From an uncultured Bacteroidales bacterium (GTDB lineage: Bacteria; Bacteroidota; Bacteroidia; Bacteroidales; Paludibacteraceae), in contig CALUNA010000003.1 of the NCBI GenBank assembly GCA_944321895.1, positions 1-64,000 on the forward strand: a stretch of 64,000 nucleotides of DNA, in the 5' to 3' direction. The translations under genes and the position numbers were made by a program. Of the stretch, positions 9,429-18,284 are shown one piece after another; within the stretch, counting starts at the first letter, position 1; the number at the start of each line of letters is the position of its first letter. Under the pieces are notes generated by a model. It was not told the DNA's origin. It saw only the letters and a program-made list of their open reading frames with translations, and ran no database searches.

Positions 9429-9470
9429 TTTTTAGTACTCGTTTTTGTGCTGAATGTCAAATGAAAGCCT

Positions 9471-9478
9471 TACCTTTG
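9471..9478 (+). promoter_or_regulatory. -7 box upstream of the 9502 gene
   Basis: TACCTTTG lies 23 bases before the ATG at 9502, an exact TAnnTTTG match. A TTTTTG occurs further upstream at slightly long spacing. It would give the membrane-protein gene its own short leader, separate from the hairpin RNA. Confidence 0.5.
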
Positions 9479-9501
9479 CTATTCCAAATTCGCAATGAGT
9501 A

Positions 9502-9954
9502 ATGGATGATTTAGGCGATTATATTTATTTGATTCTTCTGGTGGTTGCCGGTTTGACTTCAATGCTGGGCAAGCGCAAGAAAGGTTCGGGCGCCAAGCAA
9601 CGGCCTGCCGTGTCATCTGAAAAAAGTTGGGAAGAGCGTATGCGCGATTTGAGCCGGGGACTTGGTTCGGAGGCGGAAGAAGAGCAAGCGGAGGAAACGG
9701 TGGTTTTCGGAGAACCTGAAAGCGAGTCCGGACCTGTTTTTGCTGATGCGACTCCGATTTTTGCCGATGCGGCTCCAAAGGAGACTGTTTTGCAGCCGAC
9801 GCCGGTGCACGTGAAGCCATCGGCTTCCAAAGCCAAAACAATGGCCGGGGTGGAGGATTTGTCACCCGCAGGCAATGAATGCTGGACGCTGGCAGATGTG
9901 GATGATGCCCGTCGTGCTTTCGTGTACAGTGAGATATTTAACAGAAGGTATTAA
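9502..9954 (+). CDS. Hypothetical single-pass membrane protein
   Basis: A 150-residue protein that I do not recognise. A short acidic N terminus is followed by one hydrophobic helix (about residues 6-22, YIYLILLVVAGLTSML), a basic stop-transfer patch (GKRKKG), and a polar Ala/Glu/Pro-rich tail of low complexity with no visible domain. A short C-terminal block (WTLADVDDARRAFVYSEIFNRRY) looks conserved in character. Topology is probably N-out with a cytoplasmic tail. It is preceded by its own -7 box and followed 125 bases later by greA. Confidence 0.7.
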   Translation: MDDLGDYIYLILLVVAGLTSMLGKRKKGSGAKQRPAVSSEKSWEERMRDLSRGLGSEAEEEQAEETVVFGEPESESGPVFADATPIFADAAPKETVLQPTPVHVKPSASKAKTMAGVEDLSPAGNECWTLADVDDARRAFVYSEIFNRRY

Positions 9955-10079
9955 GGCAACTGTTTTTATTGCCGGACAACATCAAGCAGGAGTTTCGCAT
10001 GTCGAAATTCTTGTTGTTTTTATTGAGAATACGATAAAATGAATAATTTATAAATGATAAACCTAATAAATTGGAAATT

Positions 10080-10550
10080 ATGGCAGTAACTTATATGACC
10101 GAGGAAGGTTATAAAAAACTGATGGATGAATTGAATGAGCTGGAAACTGTTCAGCGTCCGGCTATTTCAAAACAGATTGCGGAAGCACGTGACAAAGGCG
10201 ATTTGAGTGAGAACGCGGAATACGATGCAGCCAAGGAAGCCCAGGGCATGCTGGAAATGAAAATTGCCCAGTTGAAAGACACGATAGCATCTGTACGGTT
10301 AATAGATGAATCAAAAATCAGCACGGACGAAGTGCAGATTCTGACCCGCGTAAAAATTAAAAACGTTAAAAACGGGCAAATCATGTCATACATGATTGTT
10401 TCCGAAAGCGAAGCCAATTTCAAGGAAGGCAAACTGTCGGTGACCACCCCGATTGCAAAGGGTTTGCTTGGCAAGAAAGTTGGCGATATAGCCGAAGTGT
10501 CCGTTCCGAGCGGCAAAATGCAGTTCGAAATCCTGGAAATATCTTTGTAA
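10080..10550 (+). CDS. greA: Transcription elongation factor GreA
   Basis: A 156-residue Gre factor that restarts backtracked RNA polymerase by stimulating transcript cleavage. The N-terminal coiled coil contains the acidic tip region ARDKGDLSENAEYDAAKEAQ (about residues 38-57). The C-terminal FKBP-like domain ends in SPIAKGLLGKKVGD-type sequence (here TPIAKGLLGKKVGD). The reading frame extends upstream to a TTG, but the ATG at 10080 gives the normal family length and N terminus. It is followed 19 bases later by a HIT-family gene and probably shares its transcript. Confidence 0.95.
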   Translation: MAVTYMTEEGYKKLMDELNELETVQRPAISKQIAEARDKGDLSENAEYDAAKEAQGMLEMKIAQLKDTIASVRLIDESKISTDEVQILTRVKIKNVKNGQIMSYMIVSESEANFKEGKLSVTTPIAKGLLGKKVGDIAEVSVPSGKMQFEILEISL

Positions 10551-10569
10551 TAAATAAATTTAATGTATT

Positions 10570-10971
10570 ATGACGATTTTCAGTAAGATCATTGCCGGAG
10601 AAATTCCTTGCTACAAGGTGGCGGAGGATGAGCGTTTTTTTGCATTTCTGGACATTAATCCCATGGCCAAAGGGCATACGCTGGTTGTTCCGAAACTGGC
10701 GGAACCGGAGGAGGATTATATCTTCAATCTGGACGACAAGACTCTGGCCGACATGATGGTTTTTGCGAAAAAAGTTGCGCTGGCTATCAGGCAGGTTATT
10801 GACTGCAAACGTGTAGGAGTGGCTGTTTTGGGGATGGAAGTTCCTCATGTGCATATCCATCTGGTGCCGTTGTGCAGAGAATCCGACATGGATTTCAGGA
10901 AGGAGAAATTGTCTTTGCCAAGCGAAGAAATGGCGAGCATTGCATCCGAAATAGCAAATGCCGTGAAATAG
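10570..10971 (+). CDS. HIT-family nucleotide-binding hydrolase (Hint-like)
   Basis: A 133-residue histidine-triad protein, predicted to hydrolyse purine nucleoside phosphoramidates or adenylated substrates in the cytoplasm. FSKIIAGEIPCYKV at the N terminus and the triad HVHIHLVPL (about residues 95-103) are diagnostic. It sits 19 bases behind greA. Its stop is separated by a single base from the stop of the convergent polyprenyl synthase gene, with no room for a terminator. Confidence 0.92.
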   Translation: MTIFSKIIAGEIPCYKVAEDERFFAFLDINPMAKGHTLVVPKLAEPEEDYIFNLDDKTLADMMVFAKKVALAIRQVIDCKRVGVAVLGMEVPHVHIHLVPLCRESDMDFRKEKLSLPSEEMASIASEIANAVK

Positions 10972-10972
10972 T

Positions 10973-11950
10973 CTATCTTATCCGTTCAACGGCATAATCC
11001 AACACGCGGAGCAAAGCTGTTTTCGCTTCGGATTCAGGAAAGAAATCAAGTGCTTGTTGTGCTTGGTTTTTTTGTTTCTGTACAATATCCATGCTTTCCT
11101 CAATACCTTTGAACGTATGCACAAACTTCTTGATGATTGCCAGATTCCCGGTTGAGAAGTCTTTGTTCCTGATAATGGTTTCAACAGGCTGACGGTGGCT
11201 TTCCGGTGCATTCTGCAAGGCTTTTATAAGCGGCAGTGTCATTTTTCCTTCCCGGATGTCGTTCATGGTCGGCTTGCCGATTTCCGTATCGTTGTCCGAA
11301 AAATCAAATATGTCGTCCTTGATTTGGAAACAAACCCCCAGATGTTCGCCAAATTGTGTCAGGGCCTGTAGCTGTTGTTCTGTGCCTTGTGCGGAAATGG
11401 CACCGGCTTCTACGCATACGATGAACAATTGTGCTGTTTTCTGCCGGATGATTTTAAAATAATCCTGTTCGCTTAATGTGCCGGATTGAGCGCCGGATAG
11501 TTGCAGCAACTCGCCTCCTGACAGTGATTTTCCTATGTTGGCAATAACCGAGAGCAGTTTCACGTCTTGTGTGCGTATGGCGGTTTCCAGCGATGTCGAC
11601 AGGATGTAGTCGCCTGCCAGAATGGCCACTTTGTTATCCCATTGGGCGTTTATGGATGGTTTTCCGCGTCTTTCCATAGTTGTGTCCACCACGTCATCGT
11701 GTACGAGGCTCGCCGTATGCAACAGTTCAAGCGACACTGCGCTCAAGAGCGTATTTTCCGTGATTTGTCCGCAAAGCTTTGCTGCCAGCAGAATAATCAT
11801 TGGGCGGAGCTGTTTGCCCTTTCCTTGTGCCAGGTAATGTAAGATTTCTTTCAGTAGCGGGTTTTCTGAGTCGAACGTTTGCTGAAGCATTTGTTCATAC
11901 TGTCTGAATTCCTGAAGGATGGGTTTGGTTATGTCGTCAATTATTACCAT
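10973..11950 (-). CDS. Trans-polyprenyl diphosphate synthase (IspB-like)
   Basis: A 325-residue all-helical prenyltransferase that extends FPP with IPP to make the long side chain of menaquinone. The first Asp-rich motif appears as LVHDDVVDTTMERRG and the second as IKDDIFD, with GKQLRP near residue 50 and the conserved GGELLQL segment. The frame runs to an upstream Met at 11974, but the -7 box at 11972-11979 overlaps it, so the start at 11950 (MVIIDDITKP) is chosen. Chain length cannot be read from sequence with certainty. Confidence 0.9.
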   Translation of the reverse strand: MVIIDDITKPILQEFRQYEQMLQQTFDSENPLLKEILHYLAQGKGKQLRPMIILLAAKLCGQITENTLLSAVSLELLHTASLVHDDVVDTTMERRGKPSINAQWDNKVAILAGDYILSTSLETAIRTQDVKLLSVIANIGKSLSGGELLQLSGAQSGTLSEQDYFKIIRQKTAQLFIVCVEAGAISAQGTEQQLQALTQFGEHLGVCFQIKDDIFDFSDNDTEIGKPTMNDIREGKMTLPLIKALQNAPESHRQPVETIIRNKDFSTGNLAIIKKFVHTFKGIEESMDIVQKQKNQAQQALDFFPESEAKTALLRVLDYAVERIR

Positions 11951-11971
11951 GCGTTTTCTGAAATGCAGCCG

Positions 11972-11979
11972 CAAAGTTA
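11972..11979 (-). promoter_or_regulatory. -7 box upstream of the polyprenyl synthase gene
   Basis: The minus strand reads TAACTTTG, an exact TAnnTTTG match 21 bases before the chosen start. It argues against the longer upstream start. Confidence 0.5.
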
Positions 11980-12029
11980 CTGTTTATTTTTGAATTTATG
12001 CGTACTGCAGTTGGGTTGTATACCGCTTT

Positions 12030-12725
12030 TTACAGGATTTTTGTTATCTCTTCCAGTGATTTGACGGTAAATGTTGCCTGTATTTCGGTTTTGAGTGTAT
12101 TCGGGTGATATAAAATCTGGTCGATACCGCTGTTTCTCGCGCCGGCAATGTCGGTTTCCGGGTTGTCGCCTATCATGATGGCTTCATCTGCCGGTACGTT
12201 GTTTTGTTGCAGGACAAAATCGAAGAAGCGTTTGTCCGGTTTCTGGCATCCGACATCTTCTGACAGGATGATATGGTCGAAAAAGTGGTCCAAATGCGAA
12301 TTGCTGATTTTGCGCTGCTGGACTTCACTGAATCCGTTTGAGACCAGCGACAGACGGTATTTGGGTTGCAGATATTCCAGCAATTCCTTTGCAAACGGTA
12401 TCAAGTGCGGTTTGGTGGTCGTTGTCATTAAGAAATCATGTCCGATTTTTTCTGAAAAATCTTCTGTAGTGTTGGCGTGTACTTGCCTGAACGGATACAG
12501 GAAACGTTCCTTGTGCAGATATTCCTTGGTGATTTCGTTGCGGTTATAGCGTTCCCACAATTGCTTGTTGCGGAAGGTATAAAGCCGGAAAAAGTGTTCA
12601 AATGAACCGAAATAACGTTTCAGTTCATATTTGGCGTACATGTCTTGCAGGGAAAGGTAGGCATTTGTCCTGAAATCCCATAGTGTATCGTCCAAGTCGA
12701 TAAAAACGCAGGTGTATTTTTTCAT
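12030..12725 (-). CDS. HAD-family nucleotidase/phosphatase (YjjG-like)
   Basis: A 231-residue haloacid-dehalogenase-fold hydrolase of the YjjG/HAD-IA type. Motif I is FIDLDDTLWDF, motif II SNGFSE, and motifs III/IV are KPDKRFFDF and GDNPETDIAGA. YjjG enzymes dephosphorylate non-canonical pyrimidine nucleoside monophosphates; this specificity is inferred from overall similarity. The start ATG at 12725 overlaps the rsmI stop in an ATGA arrangement, so the two are translationally coupled; longer upstream starts would run into rsmI. Confidence 0.88.
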   Translation of the reverse strand: MKKYTCVFIDLDDTLWDFRTNAYLSLQDMYAKYELKRYFGSFEHFFRLYTFRNKQLWERYNRNEITKEYLHKERFLYPFRQVHANTTEDFSEKIGHDFLMTTTTKPHLIPFAKELLEYLQPKYRLSLVSNGFSEVQQRKISNSHLDHFFDHIILSEDVGCQKPDKRFFDFVLQQNNVPADEAIMIGDNPETDIAGARNSGIDQILYHPNTLKTEIQATFTVKSLEEITKIL

Positions 12726-13405
12726 GCTTTTTCGTTTTCTTTGCCGGCAACGCAAATCACGATTTCTCCTTTGGGAGGATTTTCCGTGTAATGGGCTGTA
12801 AGTTCAGCCAGGGTGCCGCGTTGTGTATTTTCGTGTATTTTGCTGATTTCTCTTGAAACGCTTGCCTTGCGTTCCTTGCCGAAAACTTCTGCCAGTTGTG
12901 CCAGGGTTTTGGTTAGTCGGAAAGGTGATTCGTAAAAAATCATGGTGCGTTTCTCATCCGCAAGCTGGTTCAGTCTGGTTTGACGGCCTTTTTTTTGCGG
13001 CAGGAAGCCTTCAAAGCAGAAACGGTCATTTGGCAGGCCGGAGGCAACCAGTGCGGGTACGAACGCAGTAGGACCAGGAAGGCACTCCACTTCGATGCCG
13101 GCCTCGACACATGCCCGCACAAGCAGGAAGCCGGGGTCGGAAATGGCCGGTGTGCCGGCGTCGGAAATCAAGGCTATGGTTTGCCCGCTGCGGATACGTT
13201 CAACAACATGGTTCACGGTTTGGTGCTCGTTGAACTTGTGATGTGACTGTTGAGGCGTCCTGATTTCAAAATGTTTGAGCAGAACACCGCTCGTGCGCGT
13301 ATCTTCTGCCAGAATCAAATCGACTTCCTTGAGGATGCGTACAGCCCGGAATGTCATGTCTTCCAGGTTGCCTATGGGTGTCGGGACCACAAACAGTTTG
13401 GACAT
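12722..13405 (-). CDS. rsmI: 16S rRNA (cytidine-1402-2'-O)-methyltransferase
   Basis: A 227-residue SAM-dependent methyltransferase of the tetrapyrrole-methylase fold. Family signatures are VPTPIGNLEDMTFRAVRIL at the N terminus, AEDTRTS, ISDAGTPAISDPGF, and the FEGFLPQKKGRQ and FYESPFR segments. RsmI methylates C1402 in the ribosomal decoding centre. It is third in a minus-strand run POT transporter - acidic protein - rsmI - HAD phosphatase, with 6 bases to the gene before it and a 4-base overlap with the one after. Confidence 0.94.
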   Translation of the reverse strand: MSKLFVVPTPIGNLEDMTFRAVRILKEVDLILAEDTRTSGVLLKHFEIRTPQQSHHKFNEHQTVNHVVERIRSGQTIALISDAGTPAISDPGFLLVRACVEAGIEVECLPGPTAFVPALVASGLPNDRFCFEGFLPQKKGRQTRLNQLADEKRTMIFYESPFRLTKTLAQLAEVFGKERKASVSREISKIHENTQRGTLAELTAHYTENPPKGEIVICVAGKENEKA

Positions 13406-13411
13406 GATTGT

Positions 13412-14191
13412 TCAGAATTTTCTGCGGACGATTTGCATGAAACGTTCCGTGGCCGGATTGTCCGGATTCCAGTTGAATTTCTTGGTCAGATATTGTTCGG
13501 CCGATTCCAGATCCTTGCATGCGTTGATAACAGTAATGGTTTTGCTCATCAACTCGCCGTTGCCGCCGAACAGTTCCCGCTGGAACAGGAAGCGGTCGCC
13601 TATGCTGATGGCCTGTTTGACATCATCGACCTTGTGTTGCAGGGAATCGTTCCGTGTGACTACTTCGTGCTGGAAGAAATGTTTTTCCGTTTTTTCTTCC
13701 TGTACTCTGGCGGTGTTTTCGGCTACAGGGGTTTCTTTTTCATCGGGTTGTGTAATTATGTCCGTTGTTTTTTCGCCTGTGTTTGCTTCATCCGGCGTAT
13801 TTGTTTGCCCGGCAGCCTCTTCTTCCTTTTCTTCGGAGGTTTCCGATTCGGTTTCATGTATCTCCGTAACGGCAGTTTCTTCCTGTATTTCGGTTTCCGT
13901 TGCTGCAACAGGCTGCGATTCATCGGCAGGCATGGTTACCTGTGGTTGTTTTGTTTCTTCCTTTTCCTGTTCGTGTCCGGTCGATGCTGTTTCGGTGGTT
14001 TCGTCCGGTGCAGGTGTGGTAACATTTTGTTTTGCAAGCAATTGGAGGTTTTCCACGATGGCGGTTGCTTTTTGTCCGGCAAGTTGTAGCAGGACCGCAG
14101 GTAGGTTTTCCATTTCATCGAATCCTTGCGTCAGTTGTGCAAGTTCCGATATGTCTTTTTGCAGCAGTTTGACAATGATTTCCTTATCCAT
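13412..14191 (-). CDS. Hypothetical acidic protein with a Glu/Thr-rich central linker
   Basis: A 259-residue cytoplasmic-looking protein of unknown function. The N-terminal 60 residues are helical (ELAQLTQGFDEMENLPAVLL). Residues of about 75-185 are low complexity, rich in Glu, Thr, Pro and Ala. The C-terminal 75 residues are ordered and contain DDVKQAISIGDRFLF, FGGNGELMSKTI and YLTKKFNWNP, with no SP or TM segment. It sits between a peptide transporter and rsmI with gaps of 24 and 6 bases, so it is cotranscribed. Start 14191 (MDKEI) and 14200 (MTYMD) are both possible. Confidence 0.8.
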   Translation of the reverse strand: MDKEIIVKLLQKDISELAQLTQGFDEMENLPAVLLQLAGQKATAIVENLQLLAKQNVTTPAPDETTETASTGHEQEKEETKQPQVTMPADESQPVAATETEIQEETAVTEIHETESETSEEKEEEAAGQTNTPDEANTGEKTTDIITQPDEKETPVAENTARVQEEKTEKHFFQHEVVTRNDSLQHKVDDVKQAISIGDRFLFQRELFGGNGELMSKTITVINACKDLESAEQYLTKKFNWNPDNPATERFMQIVRRKF

Positions 14192-14215
14192 ATATGTCAT
14201 AAATCATTTGTGTTG

Positions 14216-15778
14216 TTATTTGGTAATCCGTTCAAGCCATTTGACCATTCCGAACATGGCGCCCATTGACATGCAACATACAATCAGGAAAACGCTCCAG
14301 CACTGCCAGATAGGGATTTTGTTGTACATGAGCGGCCCAATCCATAAAAGCAGGTTTCCGACTGCTGTTGCGCCGAGCCATAGACCTTGACACAGGCCTT
14401 GCAGATGTCTTGGAGCCACTTTTGAAACAAAGGACAGTCCGAGCGGAGAAATGAACAGTTCAGCTACGGTCAGGAAGAAATAAAGTACAATGAGGACCCA
14501 TGGACCGGCTTTCATTGCTTCTTTCGTGGCTTCGCCCAGGTCTTTGAATTCGGCTGCCGATGGATATCCCCTTGTGTATGAATAAATGGCAAGGAACAAA
14601 TAGGCCATTCCTGCGATACCCATTCCGTAAGCTATTTTTCTCGGAGTGGATATTTCTTTTCCCTTGCGTGTTAACGAACTGAAAAGCAGCATTACTATCG
14701 GTGTAAGCACGATTACGAAGAACGGGTTTACGGCTTGCCATATTTCCGGCGGAATGACGGATGTGTTGACAAAATCGCGTGCGAACAGTGACAGGGAAGT
14801 GCCGTTCTGATGGAATGAGAACCAGAAGAAAATCACAATGCCCAATACGGCGAACAGAGCGTACATGCGTTGTTTGATTTCCTTTGCCATGGCCATTTTT
14901 TCTTCGGGAGTATATTCAATGGCCACCATATTTTCCTTTTTGCCCGGATTGGGGAATATTTTCTTTGTGGCAATGAATACGGTCAGTGAAATCAGCATTG
15001 CTATGACCGATGCGATGAAGGAATAGTGTATTCCCGTATTGAATACATCCAGATAACTGCTGCAGAAGGCTTCCAGGTCTGTTATATGGATGGTGCTGGC
15101 TTTTTCAACGAGTTCTGTCAGGTTGTTCATTTTTTCGGCAGCCAGGTTTCCGCCGGCATCCAGATAGGCATGGCACAAGGCTGGCAGGTCGGCATTATAG
15201 ACCATGTTGTTGGCGGTCAGCCACCAGTTTCTCAGCAGAGGGGCGACAAAAGGAGCAATGAGTCCGCCGATGTTTATGAAAACGTAAAAGATCTGGAATC
15301 CGGAATCACGTTTGCTTTTTGCTATTGCAAGTGCTTCCTGTCCTTCTTTGGCCGCTTCTGCTTCGAGGTTGTCATAAAGCTGTCCGACAATGGCTTGCAG
15401 GTTCCCCTTGAAAAGTCCGTTGCCGAATGCAATCAGAAACAGGGAAACGCAGGTCAGTGGCAACAGCCATGTGATATTGTCGGTTGTTGACAAAATGGGA
15501 ATGGACAGAATCAGATAACCGGCAGACATGACAATCAGTCCGTTTATGATGGTTCCCTTGTAGTTTTGTGTTTTGTCGGCAATGAAACCGCCGGCGAGGC
15601 TAAGCACATAAATTCCGGCATAAAAGAAAGAGTATATCAAACTTCCGGTTTCGTCGCTCAAGCCGAATTTCGAACACAGGAACAAGGTTAATACGGCATT
15701 CATGATGTAATATCCGAAACGTTCGCCCATGTTGGCGATGGCGGCAGGAATGAGGCCTTTGGGTTGGTCTTTGAACAT
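14216..15778 (-). CDS. POT-family proton-coupled oligopeptide transporter
   Basis: A 520-residue inner-membrane transporter of the PTR2/POT branch of the major facilitator superfamily, importing di- and tripeptides with protons. It has about 12-14 hydrophobic helices. The GGFIADK loop and the PTR2 signature FYVFINIGGLIAPF near residue 160 are visible. The central hydrophilic region of about 55 residues (about 195-250) between TM helices is longer than in short bacterial members. It is the first gene of the unit ending in the HAD phosphatase, with a -7 box upstream. Confidence 0.92.
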   Translation of the reverse strand: MFKDQPKGLIPAAIANMGERFGYYIMNAVLTLFLCSKFGLSDETGSLIYSFFYAGIYVLSLAGGFIADKTQNYKGTIINGLIVMSAGYLILSIPILSTTDNITWLLPLTCVSLFLIAFGNGLFKGNLQAIVGQLYDNLEAEAAKEGQEALAIAKSKRDSGFQIFYVFINIGGLIAPFVAPLLRNWWLTANNMVYNADLPALCHAYLDAGGNLAAEKMNNLTELVEKASTIHITDLEAFCSSYLDVFNTGIHYSFIASVIAMLISLTVFIATKKIFPNPGKKENMVAIEYTPEEKMAMAKEIKQRMYALFAVLGIVIFFWFSFHQNGTSLSLFARDFVNTSVIPPEIWQAVNPFFVIVLTPIVMLLFSSLTRKGKEISTPRKIAYGMGIAGMAYLFLAIYSYTRGYPSAAEFKDLGEATKEAMKAGPWVLIVLYFFLTVAELFISPLGLSFVSKVAPRHLQGLCQGLWLGATAVGNLLLWIGPLMYNKIPIWQCWSVFLIVCCMSMGAMFGMVKWLERITK

Positions 15779-15807
15779 AGATTTTCTGTTAAGTTATTTT
15801 TAGCGTA

Positions 15808-15815
15808 CAAAAGTA
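15808..15815 (-). promoter_or_regulatory. -7 box upstream of the POT transporter gene
   Basis: The minus strand reads TACTTTTG 29 bases before the start codon. No convincing -33 element is present at 18-21 bases. Confidence 0.5.
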
Positions 15816-15988
15816 GAAAAAATGTATAGAAATATCGTCTTTTATGTCCGGATTTTATTTTTTTGTGTCTTTATTTTTCTTTTTGGGCATGACACATGTC
15901 GTTTTTGTACGGAGCTGGACCGGCCGTAAAAAAAAGTAAAGCCATCTTTTTCTTTTGCAAACGGGTCGGTAAAGCCATTGTTTTTCCA

Positions 15989-15996
15989 TATTTTTG
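15989..15996 (+). promoter_or_regulatory. -7 box upstream of the MDLHN lipoprotein gene
   Basis: TATTTTTG lies 25 bases before the ATG at 16022 and matches TAnnTTTG. The -33 element is not evident. Confidence 0.45.
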
Positions 15997-16021
15997 CTCA
16001 GGAATATGAAGTTTGTGGAAC

Positions 16022-17179
16022 ATGAAATATCTATTGTGCTTTTTGTTTTGCCTTTTTTGTTTTGCCGGTTGCAAGTCCAGACAGGTGCTTGTGGAATCGT
16101 TGCCTGTGCAGCAGACCCCCTTGCAGGTGCGGACGGACTCTGTATCCGGATGTCCTGTTTTTCCTGCTCCGGTAATTTATCTGCTGGCACGTGAATACGA
16201 AAGTATTCATGATTCTACAAGATTGAAGTATTATACGGATGCGGCTGCTCTGGTTCGGAAAGACAGTGCATGCACATTGCCTCGTTATATGGAGATGCGT
16301 TTGTCGGAGTTGTATCCGGCTTATTCTTACAAGGGACTGATGCGAAAACTGGGAAAGGTTTCCCGCCGGGTAATTCCGAGAAAGGAGTCGGATGTGGTGA
16401 AACTGCCCTCGTTTGCATCTGATTCTTTTGTCGCGCTGCAGGATGATGCCTCCAAGCCGGCCGGTCAGGATGCGTTTCATCCTTTTGTGTCGGATGCGGA
16501 TGAAATGCAGTTTTTGGACATGACTGATGCCGAGCGTGAAGTTTATGTCCTGTTGAACCGTTTGGCGGATGACAGCACTTTTTTTACCCTGTCCGATATT
16601 GATACGGTTGTTGTGCGTGACAGCAACTGGAATTTGAACAAGCCGTTGCTTTCTGACAGCATTCCTTTCTTTTTGCAGGAAAGCCTGACTGTTCCTTTCC
16701 TTTTTGCGGGTGCCGGTTCCTATATGTTTTACCGTATCATGCAAAGCAAGGCACGTGCGGAATATGTTTCCAATTACTATTATCCGGGACAGACGAAAGA
16801 TGGACACAGGGGCGATGCTTACAAACACTTGTTTATCAATGTAATGCTGAAACGCTATACGACAGAAGCGCTGGCTTGGCTAATCATGGATGTGTATTGG
16901 GAGAATCAGGGCAGCAACGCTCCTTGTGACATGGTGATGGATTTGCACAACAACCATGTAGGTCGTTCGCGTTACCGGCAGTTTCGCGGTGACTTCTGGC
17001 GTGACCGGTATGACTGGCAGGCCTGGTCGGAAAACATTCGTTTGTTTGTGGAAGATACGACCCGCAATGCGACTTATCAATCGTGGAACAAACGCTTGCC
17101 GCTGTTTTTTATCCAGCAGGAGGAGGAAAAGACAGATCCGCAACTTTATCTGTATTGGAACAAGAATGAAAATCCGTGA
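16022..17179 (+). CDS. Lipoprotein with a DxxxH...MDLHNNxxGR domain (DUF6973-like)
   Basis: A 385-residue lipoprotein: hydrophobic signal segment and lipobox CFAGC near residue 14-18, then a polar stretch and a Cys-poor extracytoplasmic region. The C-terminal third holds GDAYKHLFINVMLKRY (about residue 260) and MDLHNNHVGRSRYRQF (about residue 300). This His-containing pair resembles a domain of unknown function (DUF6973-type) that I recall from bacterial effectors and secreted proteins; the match is from memory. His and Asp residues would suit a metal site or hydrolase, but no activity is known to me. It has its own -7 box and no operon partner. TTG at 16013 is an unneeded upstream start. Confidence 0.7.
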   Translation: MKYLLCFLFCLFCFAGCKSRQVLVESLPVQQTPLQVRTDSVSGCPVFPAPVIYLLAREYESIHDSTRLKYYTDAAALVRKDSACTLPRYMEMRLSELYPAYSYKGLMRKLGKVSRRVIPRKESDVVKLPSFASDSFVALQDDASKPAGQDAFHPFVSDADEMQFLDMTDAEREVYVLLNRLADDSTFFTLSDIDTVVVRDSNWNLNKPLLSDSIPFFLQESLTVPFLFAGAGSYMFYRIMQSKARAEYVSNYYYPGQTKDGHRGDAYKHLFINVMLKRYTTEALAWLIMDVYWENQGSNAPCDMVMDLHNNHVGRSRYRQFRGDFWRDRYDWQAWSENIRLFVEDTTRNATYQSWNKRLPLFFIQQEEEKTDPQLYLYWNKNENP

Positions 17180-17214
17180 TTGTTCCGGAAAGCAGAACCG
17201 TGTTGCCCCGGTCC

Positions 17215-18261
17215 CTAATGTTTTACATACAGGGTTTGTGTTGGGAATGCAAATTCCAGTTTGTTTGCATTGAACTGGCGCAGGATTTCCAGATTTACGA
17301 TTGAACGCGTTTTGTATATGTCTTTGTCTTTTTTGATGTAATAGATGAAGCGGAGTTGCAATGCGGAATCTCCGTATTCCATGAAGCAAGTGTCCACTTG
17401 GGAGTCTATGTCGTTTATTTGTTCGGGCAGGCTTTTCAGTATGTTGATGGCCAGCTCCATTTGTTCCGGTGTTGTGTCGTATGTAAGTCCCAGGTCGGTT
17501 ATGACGCGCCGGTTGGGTTCGGAGGTGATGTTCTCCAGCGTACTGTCCACCACTTTGTAGTTCGGGATGGTAATCAGGCGGTTGTCCAGTGTACGTATGC
17601 GCAGGCTTCGTAAGCCGATATCGAGTACATATCCGTCCACGTTGTCTATCTTTATTCGGTCGCCTATATGGAATGGGCGGTCAAAAAAGAGCGTTATGCC
17701 GCCGAACAGGTTTTTGATGGTATCCTGGGCCGCAAGGGCGAGTGCCGCGCCTCCAATGCCAAGTCCAGTAATTAATGTTCCGACCTGCACCCCGATATTG
17801 TGTAATGCCAAGACGATACCGATAAACCATATCAGATAATTCAATGTTCTTTGTACGAGGATTGAGATGTTGGCATCTATCTTCGTATGCTCCCTGTTTG
17901 CGTATGGAATCAGGATGGTTTGGATCAGACAACCTATAAGTCTGGCAATGAACCATGTGCCGTTTAGTATTATGAAGACGGTGTAGATTTCCTGGACAGC
18001 ATGCATGAATTTGTCCGGCAAGGTGAGCCGCGTGATTGCGCACCAGAAGGAAATCAGCATGATGGCAAATATGAAAGGTGACTGCAGTTTGCTTACCAGC
18101 AAGTCGTCCCACTTGTTTTTTGTCCTGGCGGTGAATTTGAGGAGAATTTTGCTTGAAAGCCAGTATGTGCAACGTCCTGCCAGAAAGCCGCCGATAATGA
18201 TTGTGGCGGATATCAGCCATTCCAGCAATGAATTGTTCCAGAAAAAATGTTCTTGTAACAT
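17215..18261 (-). CDS. MscS-family mechanosensitive ion channel
   Basis: A 348-residue small-conductance mechanosensitive channel that vents solutes on hypo-osmotic shock. The N-terminal half has about four TM helices. The pore-lining helix and beta domain signature GLGIGGAALALAAQDTIKN followed by LFGGITLFFDRPFHIGDRIKI (about residues 170-205) is clear, as is the RIRTLDNRLITIPNY motif. Longer than E. coli MscS (286 residues) by extra N-terminal helices. It is monocistronic and convergent with the preceding lipoprotein gene. Confidence 0.92.
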   Translation of the reverse strand: MLQEHFFWNNSLLEWLISATIIIGGFLAGRCTYWLSSKILLKFTARTKNKWDDLLVSKLQSPFIFAIMLISFWCAITRLTLPDKFMHAVQEIYTVFIILNGTWFIARLIGCLIQTILIPYANREHTKIDANISILVQRTLNYLIWFIGIVLALHNIGVQVGTLITGLGIGGAALALAAQDTIKNLFGGITLFFDRPFHIGDRIKIDNVDGYVLDIGLRSLRIRTLDNRLITIPNYKVVDSTLENITSEPNRRVITDLGLTYDTTPEQMELAINILKSLPEQINDIDSQVDTCFMEYGDSALQLRFIYYIKKDKDIYKTRSIVNLEILRQFNANKLEFAFPTQTLYVKH

Positions 18262-18284
18262 AATGCATGTCTTTTAATGCGCTG

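Noticed and set aside
9808-9813. CACGTG core inside the 9502 gene as a possible second parS
   Set aside because: The flanks do not match the parS arms; other CACGTG cores in the window fail likewise.
9956-9985. GGCAA...TTGCC hairpin after the 9502 gene
   Set aside because: A 5-bp stem with no T tract following is too weak to call a terminator.
13275-14390. 371-residue plus-strand frame
   Set aside because: It is antisense to rsmI and the acidic protein; Ser/Val/Cys-rich repeats mirror the Glu/Thr-rich linker codons on the other strand.
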